Shown here piece by piece: positions 53,288 through 64,000 of a stretch of DNA of 64,000 nt. Under the pieces are notes generated by a model that saw only the letters and a list, made by a program, of their open reading frames with translations, was not told where the DNA came from and ran no database searches. A program made the position numbers and the translations under genes. Each line of letters opens with the position of its first letter. The stretch's first letter is position 1. Origin of the DNA: Palleronia marisminoris. GTDB lineage: Bacteria > Pseudomonadota > Alphaproteobacteria > Rhodobacterales > Rhodobacteraceae. The DNA lies in assembly GCF_900172315.1 (NCBI RefSeq), contig NZ_FWFV01000008.1, positions 124,001 through 188,000 of the forward strand, in the 5' to 3' direction.

Positions 53288-54031
53288 ATGATCGGCTTCG
53301 ACATCATCGACGCGGCCCTGGTGCCAGCCATGCTCATCGCTCTGTTCGCGGGGCTTCTGTCGTTCCTGTCACCCTGCGTTCTGCCGATCGTGCCGCCATA
53401 TCTCGCCTATATGGGCGGGATCACTCTCAATGATCCATCCGCGCGGACGGGCCGGGCCGTGCTGCCGGCGCTGTTCTTCGTGATGGGTCTGTCGACCGTC
53501 TTCCTGCTGCTCGGGTTCACCGCATCGGCCTTCGGGGCGTTCTTCCTCGAGTACCAGACGCTGTTCGCCCGGATCTCGGGACTCGTGGTCATCGTGTTCG
53601 GCCTGCATTTTCTGGGCGTATTCCGCATATCTGTGCTGGACCGCGAGGCGCGGCTGGACGCGGGCGACAGGGGGGGATCAGCGCTCGGCGCCTACGTCCT
53701 GGGCTTGGCGTTCGCCTTCGGCTGGACGCCCTGCATCGGCCCGCAGCTCGGCGCGATCCTGTCGATGGCGGCCTCCGAGGCAAACGTAGCGCGAGGCACG
53801 ACGTTGCTGGCGATGTATGCCGCGGGACTTGGCATCCCGTTCCTGCTGGCCGCGATGTTCCTGCAGCGCGCGACGGGCCTGATGAACCGGCTCAAGCGGC
53901 ATATGGGGTTGATCGAAAAGATCATGGGCGCGCTATTGATCCTGGTGGGGCTGGCGCTCGTCACCGGCGCGTTCTCGGCGGTGTCCTATTGGCTGCTCGA
54001 GACGTTCCCGGCGCTCGCGCGCCTTGGCTGA
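53288..54031 (+). CDS. ccdA: Cytochrome c biogenesis protein CcdA
   Basis: Six-helix inner-membrane thiol-disulfide transporter of 247 residues. The redox-active cysteines are C30 in FLSPCVLPIVPPYL and C149 in FGWTPCIGPQLG, both in the normal family context. It moves reducing equivalents from thioredoxin to periplasmic acceptors such as CcmG. ATG 53288 was preferred over a TTG six bases upstream. No cytochrome c maturation gene is next to it. Confidence 0.95.
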   Translation: MIGFDIIDAALVPAMLIALFAGLLSFLSPCVLPIVPPYLAYMGGITLNDPSARTGRAVLPALFFVMGLSTVFLLLGFTASAFGAFFLEYQTLFARISGLVVIVFGLHFLGVFRISVLDREARLDAGDRGGSALGAYVLGLAFAFGWTPCIGPQLGAILSMAASEANVARGTTLLAMYAAGLGIPFLLAAMFLQRATGLMNRLKRHMGLIEKIMGALLILVGLALVTGAFSAVSYWLLETFPALARLG

Positions 54032-54089
54032 GGCATAATCTCGCCGGATTGTTCATGTAGGCAGAACGGGTCCGATCTTGCGAGGTGGC

Positions 54090-55298
54090 ATGGCACAAGC
54101 GCAGGTGCGCCGGCGGCGCGTCTTCTACATACCGGGCTATGACCCCATGCCCCCGCGCCGCTACCGCGAGCTCTATCGCCGCGAAGGCGCGGCGCAGGCG
54201 GCGTTGCGCGGGTACGAGATCGCGCTGAGCAACGGGACGCCGTCCGGCTGGAGCGTCGAGACGCGGATCGAGGGAGAGGTCGTCGAAACGGCGTGCGAGG
54301 TGCTCGTCTGGTCCGACATCGTGCGCGACAGCATGGAAGCCGGGGTCGGTGCAACCTACTGGCAGATGTGCCGCACGGCCTGGATCTATCTTTCGACCGG
54401 CGCCTTCTCGCGGCTGATGGGTTTGCGCAAGGGGCCGGTGATCGCCGCGCTCTACCCGATGGCGATGCTTCTGGCGCAACTGGCAGCCGCGCTTGCAGCC
54501 GCGGGTGCGCTGGTGGGGATCGCGGGGGTTTTCGTGCCGACCGTCATGGCTTCGGCCGTCGGGGGCTTGGGCCTCGTCGCCGTGCTGCGGTGGTTTCGCA
54601 AGATGGACGGCCGGTTCTTCGCCTATTACCTGATGCACAACTACGCTTTCTCGGCCCGTTTCAAGGGGGCCAATCCACCCGCGCTCGAGGCGAGGATTGC
54701 CGAGTTCGCGCGTATCCTCTCGGACGCTCTGGCTGATGATGTCGACGAGGTGCTGGTCGTCGGTCATTCCTCGGGCGCGCATGTCGCGATCTCGGTGCTG
54801 GCTGAAGTGGTCCGGGCGGGGAAGGTGCCGGCGAATGGCCCCCGACTGTCATTCCTGTCGCTGGGGCAGGTGGTGCCGATGGTGTCGTTCCTGCCGGACG
54901 CGCACCGGCTGCGCGCGGATCTGCGCCTGCTCGGCTCGACACGTGCGCTCGCTTGGGTCGACGTTTCCGCACCCGGGGATGGGTGCACCTTCGCGCTATG
55001 CGACCCGGTTGCAGTGGCGGGGGTGGCCGACAGTCCACGGACGGGCCCGCTGATCCTGTCGGCCGCATTCACCCATACGTTGCGGCCCGAGACCTGGTCG
55101 AAACTCCGGCGGCACCATTTTCGCCTGCATTTCCAATATCTCTGTGCCTTCGACAACCTGCCGGCGCGACGCGACGCCTATGACTACTTCGCGGTCACGG
55201 CTGGTCCGCTCACCCTGGCCGGGCGCTTCGGCACCCGCGCACCATCGCGGTCGCGGATCGAGCGGCCGGCCTCGCGTTACATCTCGACCGCCGCATGA
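54090..55298 (+). CDS. Membrane-anchored serine hydrolase-like protein (GHSSGA), coupled to a P450
   Basis: Protein of 402 residues. After a hydrolase-like start (VFYIPGYDPMPP, about 11-22) there are two hydrophobic helices (about 117-141 and 143-168). The nucleophile elbow GHSSGAHVA follows, with S227 and flanking VLVVGHSSG as in alpha/beta hydrolases. A possible Asp (DVSAPGDG region) and His (RHHF or similar) lie later. Insertion of the helices between the first strand and the nucleophile is unusual. It overlaps the P450 gene by four bases, so the two products probably act together at the membrane on a lipid-like or hydrophobic substrate. The substrate is unknown. Confidence 0.75.
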   Translation: MAQAQVRRRRVFYIPGYDPMPPRRYRELYRREGAAQAALRGYEIALSNGTPSGWSVETRIEGEVVETACEVLVWSDIVRDSMEAGVGATYWQMCRTAWIYLSTGAFSRLMGLRKGPVIAALYPMAMLLAQLAAALAAAGALVGIAGVFVPTVMASAVGGLGLVAVLRWFRKMDGRFFAYYLMHNYAFSARFKGANPPALEARIAEFARILSDALADDVDEVLVVGHSSGAHVAISVLAEVVRAGKVPANGPRLSFLSLGQVVPMVSFLPDAHRLRADLRLLGSTRALAWVDVSAPGDGCTFALCDPVAVAGVADSPRTGPLILSAAFTHTLRPETWSKLRRHHFRLHFQYLCAFDNLPARRDAYDYFAVTAGPLTLAGRFGTRAPSRSRIERPASRYISTAA

Positions 55299-56656
55299 CG
55301 CCGCCGAAGCCGCGGGCGCGGGCGGAGAAGGTCTCGCTCTGGCGCTACCTGCGCCTGTTCCGCGCCGATATCCTGTCAGCCCAACCCGAGCGGCTCTACC
55401 GCGCGTGGATGGCCGAGTTCCGCACGCCCTTCTTCCGGTCCTTCATGATCAACGATCCCGCGCTGGTGGCGCGCGTGCTGCGCGAACGGCCGATGGATTT
55501 TCCAAAGTCAGGCCGGGTGGGAGAGGGGCTTCGGCCCCTTCTCGGGCGGTCGGTCTTCCTGACGAACGGCGAGGTCTGGCGCCGTCAGCGACGCCTGATC
55601 GATCCCGCATTCGGGGGGGGCCGCCTGCGCGACACCTTCCCGGCGATGCTCGGCGCCGCGCGGGCCATGGTCGAGCGGCTGCCCGAGGGCCGGGTCGAGA
55701 TCGAGTCCGAGGCGAGCCACGTCGCCGCCGACGTGATCTTCCGGACGCTTTTCTCGATCCCGATCGAACATGCGACGGCACGGGCTGTTTTCGACGAGTT
55801 CCGCGCCTACCAGCGCACGCAGCCGATCCTGAACCTCGGAGCGTTCATACCGTTGCCGCAGTGGATGCCGCGCTTTCACCGGCCCGCGGCGCGGCGGGCC
55901 GCTCGGCGCATCCGCGCTCTGATCGGGGGGCTCGTGGCCGAGCGGCAGCGCGAGATTTCCGAAGGGACCGCGCCGGACGATCTGGCCACGAAGATCCTCA
56001 CGGCGGTCGATCCCGAGACGGGGGATCGGTTCGACCGAGACGAGATGGTGGATCAGGTGGCGATCTTCTTCCTCGCGGGACACGAGACCTCGGCCTCGGC
56101 TCTTGGGTGGACTCTCTATCTTCTGGCGACGCATCCCGACTGGCAGCGCCGTATGGCCGAAGAGGCGCGCGCGTTCATGGCCGCGCCGGAGTTCGCCGGG
56201 CTCTCGCGGCTCCGGATCACGCGGGACGTGTTCCGCGAAGCGCTGCGCCTCTACCCGCCCGTGCCGATGATGGTGCGCGAGACGATGCAGGACGAGGCCC
56301 TGCGCGATCGCGCCGCGCGGAAGGGGGATCTGGTGGTGCTGAGCCCGTGGCACCTGCATCGGCAAAATCGGCTTTGGGACGATCCCGACGCCTTCGACCC
56401 GGCCCGTTGGAGCACCGAGAACGGGCGGCGTTGCGCGCGCGAGGCGTTCATCCCGTTTTCGGCCGGTCCGCGGGTTTGCACGGGCGCGGGGTTCGCCATG
56501 ACTGAAGGGGTGGTGCTGCTCGCGGCGATTCTTGCCCGCTTTCGGGTGGAGCCGGTGGAGGGCCGGGTGCCCGTGCTGGTCGCCCATCTGACGGTCAGGG
56601 CGCGGGACGGGATCTGGCTGACGCTGGAGAAGCGGGATGACCCGGAAACGTTCTGA
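55295..56656 (+). CDS. Cytochrome P450
   Basis: Soluble P450 of 453 residues. The I-helix has AGHETSASALGW (261-272), the K-helix ExxR is EALRLYPP (E315-R318), the PERF-like region is FDPARWS, and the heme loop is FIPFSAGPRVCTGAG with Cys395. AGHETSA near the oxygen-binding site is normal. The N-terminus has no clear membrane anchor. It is translationally coupled to the preceding hydrolase-like gene. No ferredoxin or reductase is nearby, so electron supply must come from elsewhere. Substrate not predictable. Confidence 0.93.
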   Translation: MTPPKPRARAEKVSLWRYLRLFRADILSAQPERLYRAWMAEFRTPFFRSFMINDPALVARVLRERPMDFPKSGRVGEGLRPLLGRSVFLTNGEVWRRQRRLIDPAFGGGRLRDTFPAMLGAARAMVERLPEGRVEIESEASHVAADVIFRTLFSIPIEHATARAVFDEFRAYQRTQPILNLGAFIPLPQWMPRFHRPAARRAARRIRALIGGLVAERQREISEGTAPDDLATKILTAVDPETGDRFDRDEMVDQVAIFFLAGHETSASALGWTLYLLATHPDWQRRMAEEARAFMAAPEFAGLSRLRITRDVFREALRLYPPVPMMVRETMQDEALRDRAARKGDLVVLSPWHLHRQNRLWDDPDAFDPARWSTENGRRCAREAFIPFSAGPRVCTGAGFAMTEGVVLLAAILARFRVEPVEGRVPVLVAHLTVRARDGIWLTLEKRDDPETF

Positions 56657-56680
56657 GTCGGGTCAGTCCTTCGTCGCAAG

Positions 56681-56911
56681 CTAGGGCTGCTCCGACCGTT
56701 CGCGCACTCGGTCCAGGACGAAGACCCTGATCGCCGAGGCGAGGCCAATCTCGGTCCCGCGCCCCTCGTCGATTTCGGCGGCCAGGTCGTTTACCGCGCG
56801 GTCCTGGTCACGGGCGATGCGGCGGAACTCGTGCCAGAAGGCATCCTCGAGCGAGACCGACGTCCGATGGCCGCGCAATGTCAGGGAGTGCTTCTGGGGA
56901 CGGCCGCTCAT
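56681..56911 (-). CDS. Ribbon-helix-helix domain protein (RHH_4 type)
   Basis: Protein of 76 residues: [20 protein letters not shown], then LEDAFWHEFRRIA and LAAEIDEGRG. This matches the small RHH_4 family (HRTSVSLED..W..L..IA), proposed DNA-binding proteins found beside fumC in Rhodobacterales. It is the last of a leftward fumC-DUF4169-RHH chain; each stop overlaps the next start (ATGA or GTGA). Target unknown. Confidence 0.85.
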   Translation of the reverse strand: MSGRPQKHSLTLRGHRTSVSLEDAFWHEFRRIARDQDRAVNDLAAEIDEGRGTEIGLASAIRVFVLDRVRERSEQP

Positions 56912-57084
56912 TCCTCGCGCTTGTGCCCTTCGAGCTTGGCCGCCTCGCGCTCGGCGCGGGCGGTTTCGGCCTCTCGTTCGGCCTTGGTTCGACCGAACTT
57001 GACGGCGTTCGTGTCCGCCTCGCGCCGTTTCTCGGCCCGGGCGCGATCCTTGCGCGCCCGGTTGAGGTTGACGGGATCGCTCAC
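56908..57084 (-). CDS. DUF4169 family small protein, 58 aa
   Basis: Starts at GTG 57084, overlapping the fumC stop: [20 protein letters not shown], then [17 protein letters not shown]. The very charged, helical [16 protein letters not shown] pattern is the DUF4169 signature. No function is known. Its end overlaps the RHH gene start. Missed in simple ORF calling because of its size and GTG start. Confidence 0.85.
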   Translation of the reverse strand: MSDPVNLNRARKDRARAEKRREADTNAVKFGRTKAEREAETARAEREAAKLEGHKREE

Positions 57085-58472
57085 TTGGGTCCGATCATCT
57101 TTTCGGGACGGACGGCCTCGTCGAACTCGGCTTCGGTGACGAAACCGAGGTTCACGGCCTCTTCCTTCAACGTCGTGCCGTTCTTGTGGGCGGTCTTGGC
57201 CACCGTCGTCGCGTTGTCGTAGCCGATGGTCGGGGCCAGCGCGGTCACCAGCATCAGCGACTCGCGCATCAGCTTCTCGATCCGCGCCTCGTTGGCCTCG
57301 ATGCCCGCGATGCAATTGTCGGTGAAGGCCACGGCTGCGTCGCCCAGAAGCTGCATGGATTGCAGGACGTTGTAGGCGATCATCGGCTTGAAGACGTTCA
57401 ACTCGAACTGGCCCTGCGACCCGGCGAAGCCAACGGCGGCGTCGTTGCCCATCACGTGGGCGCAGACCTGCGTCATCGCCTCGACCTGCGTGGGGTTCAC
57501 CTTGCCCGGCATGATGGACGAGCCGGGCTCGTTCTCGGGCAGCATCAACTCGCCCAAGCCGCAGCGGGGGCCGGAGCCCAGAAGGCGGACGTCGTTGGCG
57601 ATCTTGTAGCAGGACACCGCGACGACCTTCAGCGCGCCCGACATCTCGACCATCGCGTCGTGAGCGGCCAGCGCCTCGAACTTGTTCGGGGCGGTCACGA
57701 AGGGCAGGCCGGTGATCTCGGCCATGTTCGCCGCGACCTGCTCGCCCCAGCCGGCGGAGGTGTTCAGCCCGGTGCCGACGGCCGTGCCGCCCTGGGCAAG
57801 CTCGTTGATGCGGGGCAGGGCGCCCTTCACCCGCTCGATCCCCATGCGGACCTGATGCGCGTAACCGCCGAATTCTTGCCCCAGCGTCAGGGGCGTGGCG
57901 TCCATCGTGTGCGTGCGGCCGATCTTGATGATGTCGGCGAAGGCCTCGGACTTGGCTTCGAGCGCCGAGGCGAGCTTGTCGAGCCCCGGCAGCAGCACGT
58001 CGCGCACGGTCATCGCGGTGGCAATGTGCATGGCCGTGGGGAACGTGTCGTTCGACGACTGCCCCATGTTGCAATGATCGTTCGGATGCACCGGGTCCTT
58101 CGAGCCGATCGTGCCGCCCAGCATCTCGATCGCGCGGTTCGCGATGACCTCGTTGGCGTTCATGTTCGACTGGGTGCCGGACCCGGTCTGCCACACAACC
58201 AGCGGGAAGTTGTCGTCGAGCTTGCCGTCGATCACTTCGCCCGCGGCTTCGACAATGGCGTCGGCGATGCGGGCGTCGAGCTTGCCGTTCGCCTTGTTCG
58301 CCTGGGCGCAGGCCTTCTTGATGACGCCAAGCGCGCGGACGATGGCAATGGGCTGCTTCTCCCAGCCGATGGGGAAGTTCTGGATCGAGCGCTGCGTCTG
58401 CGCGCCCCAGTACTTGTCGGCGGGAACTTCGAGCGGGCCGAAGCTGTCGGTCTCGGTGCGGGTGTCGGTCAT
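57081..58472 (-). CDS. fumC: Class II fumarate hydratase
   Basis: Iron-independent fumarase of 463 residues, TCA cycle. The start [20 protein letters not shown] is typical. Family motifs are [51 protein letters not shown] and the signature loop [11 protein letters not shown] with the catalytic Ser. ATGATG gives two adjacent starts; the second was chosen. AGGCAG lies upstream. It leads a three-gene leftward chain with DUF4169 and RHH proteins. Confidence 0.97.
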   Translation of the reverse strand: MTDTRTETDSFGPLEVPADKYWGAQTQRSIQNFPIGWEKQPIAIVRALGVIKKACAQANKANGKLDARIADAIVEAAGEVIDGKLDDNFPLVVWQTGSGTQSNMNANEVIANRAIEMLGGTIGSKDPVHPNDHCNMGQSSNDTFPTAMHIATAMTVRDVLLPGLDKLASALEAKSEAFADIIKIGRTHTMDATPLTLGQEFGGYAHQVRMGIERVKGALPRINELAQGGTAVGTGLNTSAGWGEQVAANMAEITGLPFVTAPNKFEALAAHDAMVEMSGALKVVAVSCYKIANDVRLLGSGPRCGLGELMLPENEPGSSIMPGKVNPTQVEAMTQVCAHVMGNDAAVGFAGSQGQFELNVFKPMIAYNVLQSMQLLGDAAVAFTDNCIAGIEANEARIEKLMRESLMLVTALAPTIGYDNATTVAKTAHKNGTTLKEEAVNLGFVTEAEFDEAVRPEKMIGPK

Positions 58473-58556
58473 CATCTGCCTCTTCGCGTCCTTGTCGCAG
58501 CGGCTTGAACCATGCGGGTGCGCCTCAGGCAATGACGTGAACGCTCGCGGCCCCGG

Positions 58557-59024
58557 TTATTTGCGGAACTTGTCCAGGCTGACGATCTCGGCTTCCTTGG
58601 GGGTATCGCTCGGACCGGGCTCGTCGTCGTCGATCTCGACCATGTCGGCGTCCGGCTCGTCGGCGTCTTCCGGCGTCTCGAAGCGCAGGCCGAACTCGAC
58701 CGAAGGATCCACGAAGGTGCGGATTGACTCGTACGGGATGTAGAGGGGCTCGGGGCTGTCGCCGAAATTGAGCGTGATCGAAAAGCCCTCCTCCCCGACT
58801 TCGAGCCCATCGTACCAGTGCTGCATGACCACGGTCATCTCGCCGGGATAGCGATCGCTGAGCCAGTCTGCGATCTCGACATCAGGGTGCAGCGTGTCGA
58901 AGGTGATGAAGAAATGGTGCTCGCCGGGCAGGCCATGCTCCTCGACGTCCAGCAGGACCTTCCGGATCAGGCCGCGCATGGCGTCATGCATCAGGTTTCC
59001 GTATTCGATGGTGCGATACGACAT
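58557..59024 (-). CDS. sspB: SspB-like adaptor for ClpXP
   Basis: Adaptor of 155 residues delivering substrates to ClpXP. It begins MSYRTIEYGNLMHDAMRGLI and has HHFFITFDTLHPDVEIADWL, then MTVVMQHWYDGLEVGEEGFS, the alphaproteobacterial SspB pattern. An acidic linker and a short C-terminal tail (EIVSLDKFRK) resemble the ClpX-binding end. It is divergent from guaB. Confidence 0.93.
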   Translation of the reverse strand: MSYRTIEYGNLMHDAMRGLIRKVLLDVEEHGLPGEHHFFITFDTLHPDVEIADWLSDRYPGEMTVVMQHWYDGLEVGEEGFSITLNFGDSPEPLYIPYESIRTFVDPSVEFGLRFETPEDADEPDADMVEIDDDEPGPSDTPKEAEIVSLDKFRK

Positions 59025-59132
59025 GTGGATCCTGCCTTTTGCTGTACCCTGAACAATACCTCGTCTGTCGGGGATGGAAAGCCCTGCCAGGCGGCGAGGC
59101 GGCGCGTCAATCCGGGGTTTTCATCCGCCTGA

Positions 59133-60629
<1,497 letters not shown>

Positions 60630-60664
60630 TTGGCTTGCGGGATGAAGCGAAGGCGTCGCCTTAA

Positions 60665-61837
60665 GTGACTCCGGCAGCCAGGGTTCAGACGGCGATCGAG
60701 TGCCTCGATCGCGTGGTGGCCGGGGAGGCGGCCGAACGTGTCCTGACGGCTTGGGCACGGGGTGCCCGACATGCAGGCTCGAAGGACCGGGCCGCCATCC
60801 GCGACCTCGTCTTCGGTGTATTGCGGCGCTGGTGGTCTTCGGCAGCGCTCGGCGGTGGGGAGGACGGGCGGTCGCGGATGATCGGCTATCTTCGGGCCAC
60901 GGGGATCGCGCCCCACACCCTGTTCACCGGAGCCGGATATGGGCCGGCGCCACTCGGTGCCGACGAGGGTGCGGAGCGCCCGGCGCCGGACCGGCTGGCC
61001 GACCTCGATTGCCCTGCGTGGCTCGCGCCGCGGCTGGAGGCTTCGCTCGGGCCGTCGTTCGAGCCGGTGATGCGCACTCTGCAGGACCGCGCGCCGGTCT
61101 TCCTGAGGGTCAATTCCGCGCGGGCCGATGTCGAGACGGCGCGCACGGTTCTCGTCCAAGACGGGATCGCGACGCGCCCAAGTCCGCTGTCGCCATCCGC
61201 GCTCGAGGTCATCGAGAACGCTCGCCGGGTTCAGACGTCTGCTGCCTATCGCGACGGGCTCGTCGAGTTGCAGGACGCGGCAAGCCAGGCGGTGGTGGAC
61301 ATGCTCCCGCTCGACGGGGTGACGCGGATATTGGACTACTGCGCCGGGGGCGGCGGCAAGGCGCTCGCCCTTGCGGCGCGGACGGGCGCCAAGATCCATG
61401 CCCACGATGCCGACCCACGTCGCCTGGTCGACCTGCCGCCTCGCGCCGTTCGTGCTGGCGCCGAGATAACGGTCGTGCCGCCGGCCGGGCTTCGGGACGA
61501 CGCGCGATACGACCTGGTGCTGGTCGATGCGCCGTGTTCCGGCAGTGGGGCATGGCGCCGTAGTCCCGAAGGAAAGATCCGCTTTACCAGGGACCGGATT
61601 GCCGAATTGACGGCGCTGCAGGGCCGGATACTGGAACAGGCCCTGCGCCATGTCGCGCCCGGCGGCGTCTTGGCATATGTCACGTGCTCGATGCTGGACG
61701 ACGAGAACAGCCAGCGGGTCGAGGCACTTGCGCAACATGCGCCTGTCGAACGTCTTGTCGACCGGCAATTCACGCCGCTGGATGGCGGAGACGGCTTTTA
61801 CTGTGCGCTTCTGCGCCACGAACCGGGCGGGCGTTAA
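60665..61837 (+). CDS. RsmB/NOP-family RNA (cytosine-C5) methyltransferase
   Basis: SAM-dependent RNA methyltransferase of 390 residues. The GTG start gives MTPAARVQTAIECLDRVVAG, a NusB-like helical N-domain (1-130). A linker follows, and then the Rossmann catalytic domain: SAM motif LDYCAGGGGKALALAA, motif IV DAPCSGSGAWRR and motif VI YVTCSMLDDEN. Both motif IV and VI cysteines of m5C enzymes are present. Its RNA target (16S rRNA or other) is not known. It follows guaB and precedes cckA. Confidence 0.92.
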   Translation: MTPAARVQTAIECLDRVVAGEAAERVLTAWARGARHAGSKDRAAIRDLVFGVLRRWWSSAALGGGEDGRSRMIGYLRATGIAPHTLFTGAGYGPAPLGADEGAERPAPDRLADLDCPAWLAPRLEASLGPSFEPVMRTLQDRAPVFLRVNSARADVETARTVLVQDGIATRPSPLSPSALEVIENARRVQTSAAYRDGLVELQDAASQAVVDMLPLDGVTRILDYCAGGGGKALALAARTGAKIHAHDADPRRLVDLPPRAVRAGAEITVVPPAGLRDDARYDLVLVDAPCSGSGAWRRSPEGKIRFTRDRIAELTALQGRILEQALRHVAPGGVLAYVTCSMLDDENSQRVEALAQHAPVERLVDRQFTPLDGGDGFYCALLRHEPGGR

Positions 61838-61898
61838 CCAGTCGTTAACGGTTTCGTCCGATCCTGATTGGTGAAGTTATCAAGGGGGCGCCGGGTAC

Positions 61899-63917
61899 GT
61901 GTCCGATATCAGGCTGCCGCTCGCGGACGAAGCCGCTCGCCTCGGGTATCGGGCGGCGTGGTTGCTTGTCCTGGCATTCGCGATGGCCCTGTCTGCCTGG
62001 GTGGTGCCGGCAACGAACTACGCCGTGCCATTGGCCGCCGCCGCCGCCACGCTCGCCGCCGTGGCCCTGTGCGTGCTGGTGATCGGCGGGCCCGCTTCGA
62101 TGCGTCGCCGACGCCGGGCCGAGGTGTTGCGGGATCTGTTCGGCAACGACCGGCGGCCAGCTTACGTGACTGATTCCGCCGGCCGTCTCGTGTGGTCGAA
62201 CGACGCGGGCGACCTGGACCGCTTGCTTGCCTCGGACCTTGCGGATCCATCGGAAGTCGTTGCCGATCTGCGCGCACGCGCCCTGGCCGAAGGCAGTGCC
62301 GAGCGCCGCCTGGCACGCACTCCGCCGCGCCGGCTGACGGTTCAGCAAGTTGTCGGAGGCGATCTACTTTGGCGGCTGGACGACGCGCCCGCCGCCGAGA
62401 CCGAAGCGTCTCCCGTCGATTTCGAAGCGCTCCCCCTCCCGCTGATCGAGATCGACCGAGATGGAATGATCGTGTCGGCGAACCTGCGCGCGCGCGGCGT
62501 GCTGAAGATCGGCGAGGGCGAGCGCGTCGGGCTCCACGAGATCGTGGACGGCCTCGGCCGTTCCGTGCCGAAATGGGTGTTCGATGCCTTCGCCGGGCTC
62601 GGTCTCGCACGACCGGAGGTCGTTCGGGCATCGCGCCGGACCGAGGACATGTTCATTCAGATCGTTCTCGACCGAGCGCCCGGATCCGGCAGCAACCGGC
62701 TGATGGCGGTCATGCATGACGCGACTCATCTGAAGACCCTCGAGGCGCAGATGGTGCAGTCGCAGAAGATGCAGGCCATCGGGCAGCTGGCGGGCGGCGT
62801 CGCACATGATTTCAACAACCTGCTGACCGCGATTCGCGGCCATTGCGACCTTCTTCTCTTGCGCCGCGACGCGAGTGACCCGGATTTTGCCGATCTCGAG
62901 CAGATCAACCAGAACGCCAACCGTGCGGCCAGCCTCGTCGGGCAGCTGCTGGCCTTCTCTCGGAAGCAGAACCTGAAGCTCGAAAGCGTGGCGCTGCGCG
63001 ATCTGCTCTCTGACCTGACGCATCTGCTTGACCGTTTGGTCGGCGCGCGCGTGACGCTCGCGCTGAACCATGCGCCTGATCTGCCGTTGGTCCGCGCCGA
63101 TCGAAGGCAACTCGAGCAAGTCATCATGAATCTCGTGGTGAATGCCCGCGATGCGATGCCGAACGGCGGGCGAATCGATATCTCGACACGGTCCGTACAT
63201 CTTGAAAGGCCTTTGACCCGCGATCGCGCAACCGTCCCGATCGGGGATTATGTCGAGGTCAGCGTCGTGGATGAGGGAACCGGAATCCCGCCCGACGTCC
63301 GAAAGAAGATTTTCGAGCCGTTCTTCACGACCAAGAAGACGGGCGAGGGGACCGGCCTCGGCCTGTCCACCGCATATGGCATCGTAAAGCAGATCGGCGG
63401 CTACATCTTCGTGGACAGCCGGGAGGGCCAAGGCACGACGTTCACGCTGCTTTTCCCCGCCGACGCGGTTCCCTTGCTGCCCGTACCGGAGGCGCCGCGC
63501 CCCGAGCAAGCGGCGAAGGATGCCGATGGAGCGGTCATCCTGCTGGTCGAGGACGAAGCGCCCGTACGCGCATTCGCCACGCGCGCACTACGCTTGCGCG
63601 GATACGAGGTGATCGAGGCAGAGGATGGCGAGAGCGCTCTCGAGATCGTATCCGACGACTCCGTCTCCATCGACCTCTTCGTCAGCGACGTCATCATGCC
63701 GGGAATGGATGGCCCTACATGGGTTCGGCACGCGCGGGAAAGACGCCCTGACGTCCCTGTGGTCTTCATGTCCGGCTACGCCGAGGAGAGCTTCTCCGGC
63801 ACGCAGGCATTGATTGCGCGCTCAGCCTTCATCCAGAAGCCGTTCTCGCTGTCGGATTTGACGACGATCGTAGCCCGGCAGTTTGAGATGGAAAATGAAC
63901 CTTCCGCTGACGGGTAA
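61899..63917 (+). CDS. cckA: Cell-cycle hybrid histidine kinase CckA
   Basis: Membrane hybrid kinase of 672 residues. A GTG start with AAGGGGG upstream gives two N-terminal helices (about 18-36 and 42-62). Two PAS-like segments follow (about 80-160 and 175-280), then HisKA with H303 in [20 protein letters not shown], read in part. HATPase boxes are [16 protein letters not shown] and [15 protein letters not shown]-terminal receiver (about 545-665) has D597 in [11 protein letters not shown]. This is the CckA arrangement controlling the CtrA phosphorelay with ChpT. CckA regulates motility, gene transfer agents and cell cycle functions in this group. Confidence 0.92.
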   Translation: MSDIRLPLADEAARLGYRAAWLLVLAFAMALSAWVVPATNYAVPLAAAAATLAAVALCVLVIGGPASMRRRRRAEVLRDLFGNDRRPAYVTDSAGRLVWSNDAGDLDRLLASDLADPSEVVADLRARALAEGSAERRLARTPPRRLTVQQVVGGDLLWRLDDAPAAETEASPVDFEALPLPLIEIDRDGMIVSANLRARGVLKIGEGERVGLHEIVDGLGRSVPKWVFDAFAGLGLARPEVVRASRRTEDMFIQIVLDRAPGSGSNRLMAVMHDATHLKTLEAQMVQSQKMQAIGQLAGGVAHDFNNLLTAIRGHCDLLLLRRDASDPDFADLEQINQNANRAASLVGQLLAFSRKQNLKLESVALRDLLSDLTHLLDRLVGARVTLALNHAPDLPLVRADRRQLEQVIMNLVVNARDAMPNGGRIDISTRSVHLERPLTRDRATVPIGDYVEVSVVDEGTGIPPDVRKKIFEPFFTTKKTGEGTGLGLSTAYGIVKQIGGYIFVDSREGQGTTFTLLFPADAVPLLPVPEAPRPEQAAKDADGAVILLVEDEAPVRAFATRALRLRGYEVIEAEDGESALEIVSDDSVSIDLFVSDVIMPGMDGPTWVRHARERRPDVPVVFMSGYAEESFSGTQALIARSAFIQKPFSLSDLTTIVARQFEMENEPSADG

Positions 63918-64000
63918 TCTGCGCGACCCGGCGGGCGGTGTCGAAGTGACCGAAGGCCCCTCGGAAAACCCGCCCGCACAAATATTCCATCAACGATGCC

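Noticed and set aside
63895-64000. Open frame [15 protein letters not shown] at the right edge, overlapping the end of cckA
   Set aside because: It overlaps cckA by 23 bases, has no clear ribosome site and runs off the window, so nothing can be supported.

Overview
The window is about 64 kb of GC-rich, densely coded chromosome. It almost certainly comes from an alphaproteobacterium of the Rhodobacterales (Rhodobacteraceae/Paracoccaceae group). The evidence is the gene content and order: a MetR/metF divergon, yibQ beside trpG, the chain yfgM-bamB-der, argS-SPOR-nagZ-scpA-scpB, a corrinoid protein and homocysteine methyltransferase set, a zeta-subunit-like gene next to purC-purS-purQ, alphaproteobacterial RNase E with an enlarged S1 region, SspB, and CckA. 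No rRNA, tRNA, CRISPR array, transposase or phage gene was seen, so this is mostly a core region with some accessory patches.

Layout. 1-5.5 kb: a leftward dipeptide/oligopeptide ABC operon (SBP, M24 peptidase, two permeases, ATPase cut by the window edge). 5.7-9.4 kb: a small unknown gene, an omega-amino-acid:pyruvate aminotransferase, and the metR/metF pair. 9.5-14.5 kb: an accessory leftward catabolic operon (2-hydroxyacid dehydrogenase, TRAP solute receptor, a decayed FAH-family gene, GMC oxidoreductase). It has a divergent GntR/FCD regulator, and a strongly palindromic control region lies between them. 14.5-25.9 kb: trpGD without trpC, YibQ-like deacetylase, RarD, LOG protein, LysM protein, Atm1-type ABC exporter, YfgM-like protein, BamB and Der. 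25.9-27.6 kb: a TspO-like gene broken by one in-frame TGA, then an AT-rich single-gene island encoding a protein with a HEPN-type Rx4H motif. 27.6-40.8 kb: serS, rnd, the argS to scpB operon, alpha-glucosidase, a K+/Na+:H+ antiporter, a lipoprotein, SufE and DUF1638. 40.6-43.9 kb: parts of a split cobalamin-dependent methionine synthase around a radical SAM gene. 44.0-46.7 kb: a purine operon with a deoxyribonucleotidase inserted between purS and purQ. 46.8-49.9 kb: a DctB/DctD-like two-component pair whose regulator lacks GAFTGA. 50-54 kb: rne with a long leader, TusA and CcdA. 54-56.7 kb: a coupled membrane serine-hydrolase/P450 pair. 56.7-63.9 kb: RHH, DUF4169, FumC, SspB, GuaB, an RsmB-like methyltransferase and CckA.

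The strongest leads are the HEPN island, the split methionine synthase with its DUF1638 and small membrane companion, the GAFTGA-less DctD, the hydrolase-P450 pair, the palindromic GntR control region with its decayed operon, the nonsense-interrupted TspO gene, and a dispersed intergenic stem-loop repeat (two close copies and one diverged). Many genes are packed with 1-8 nt overlaps, and three convergent pairs share a single CTAG as both stop codons.
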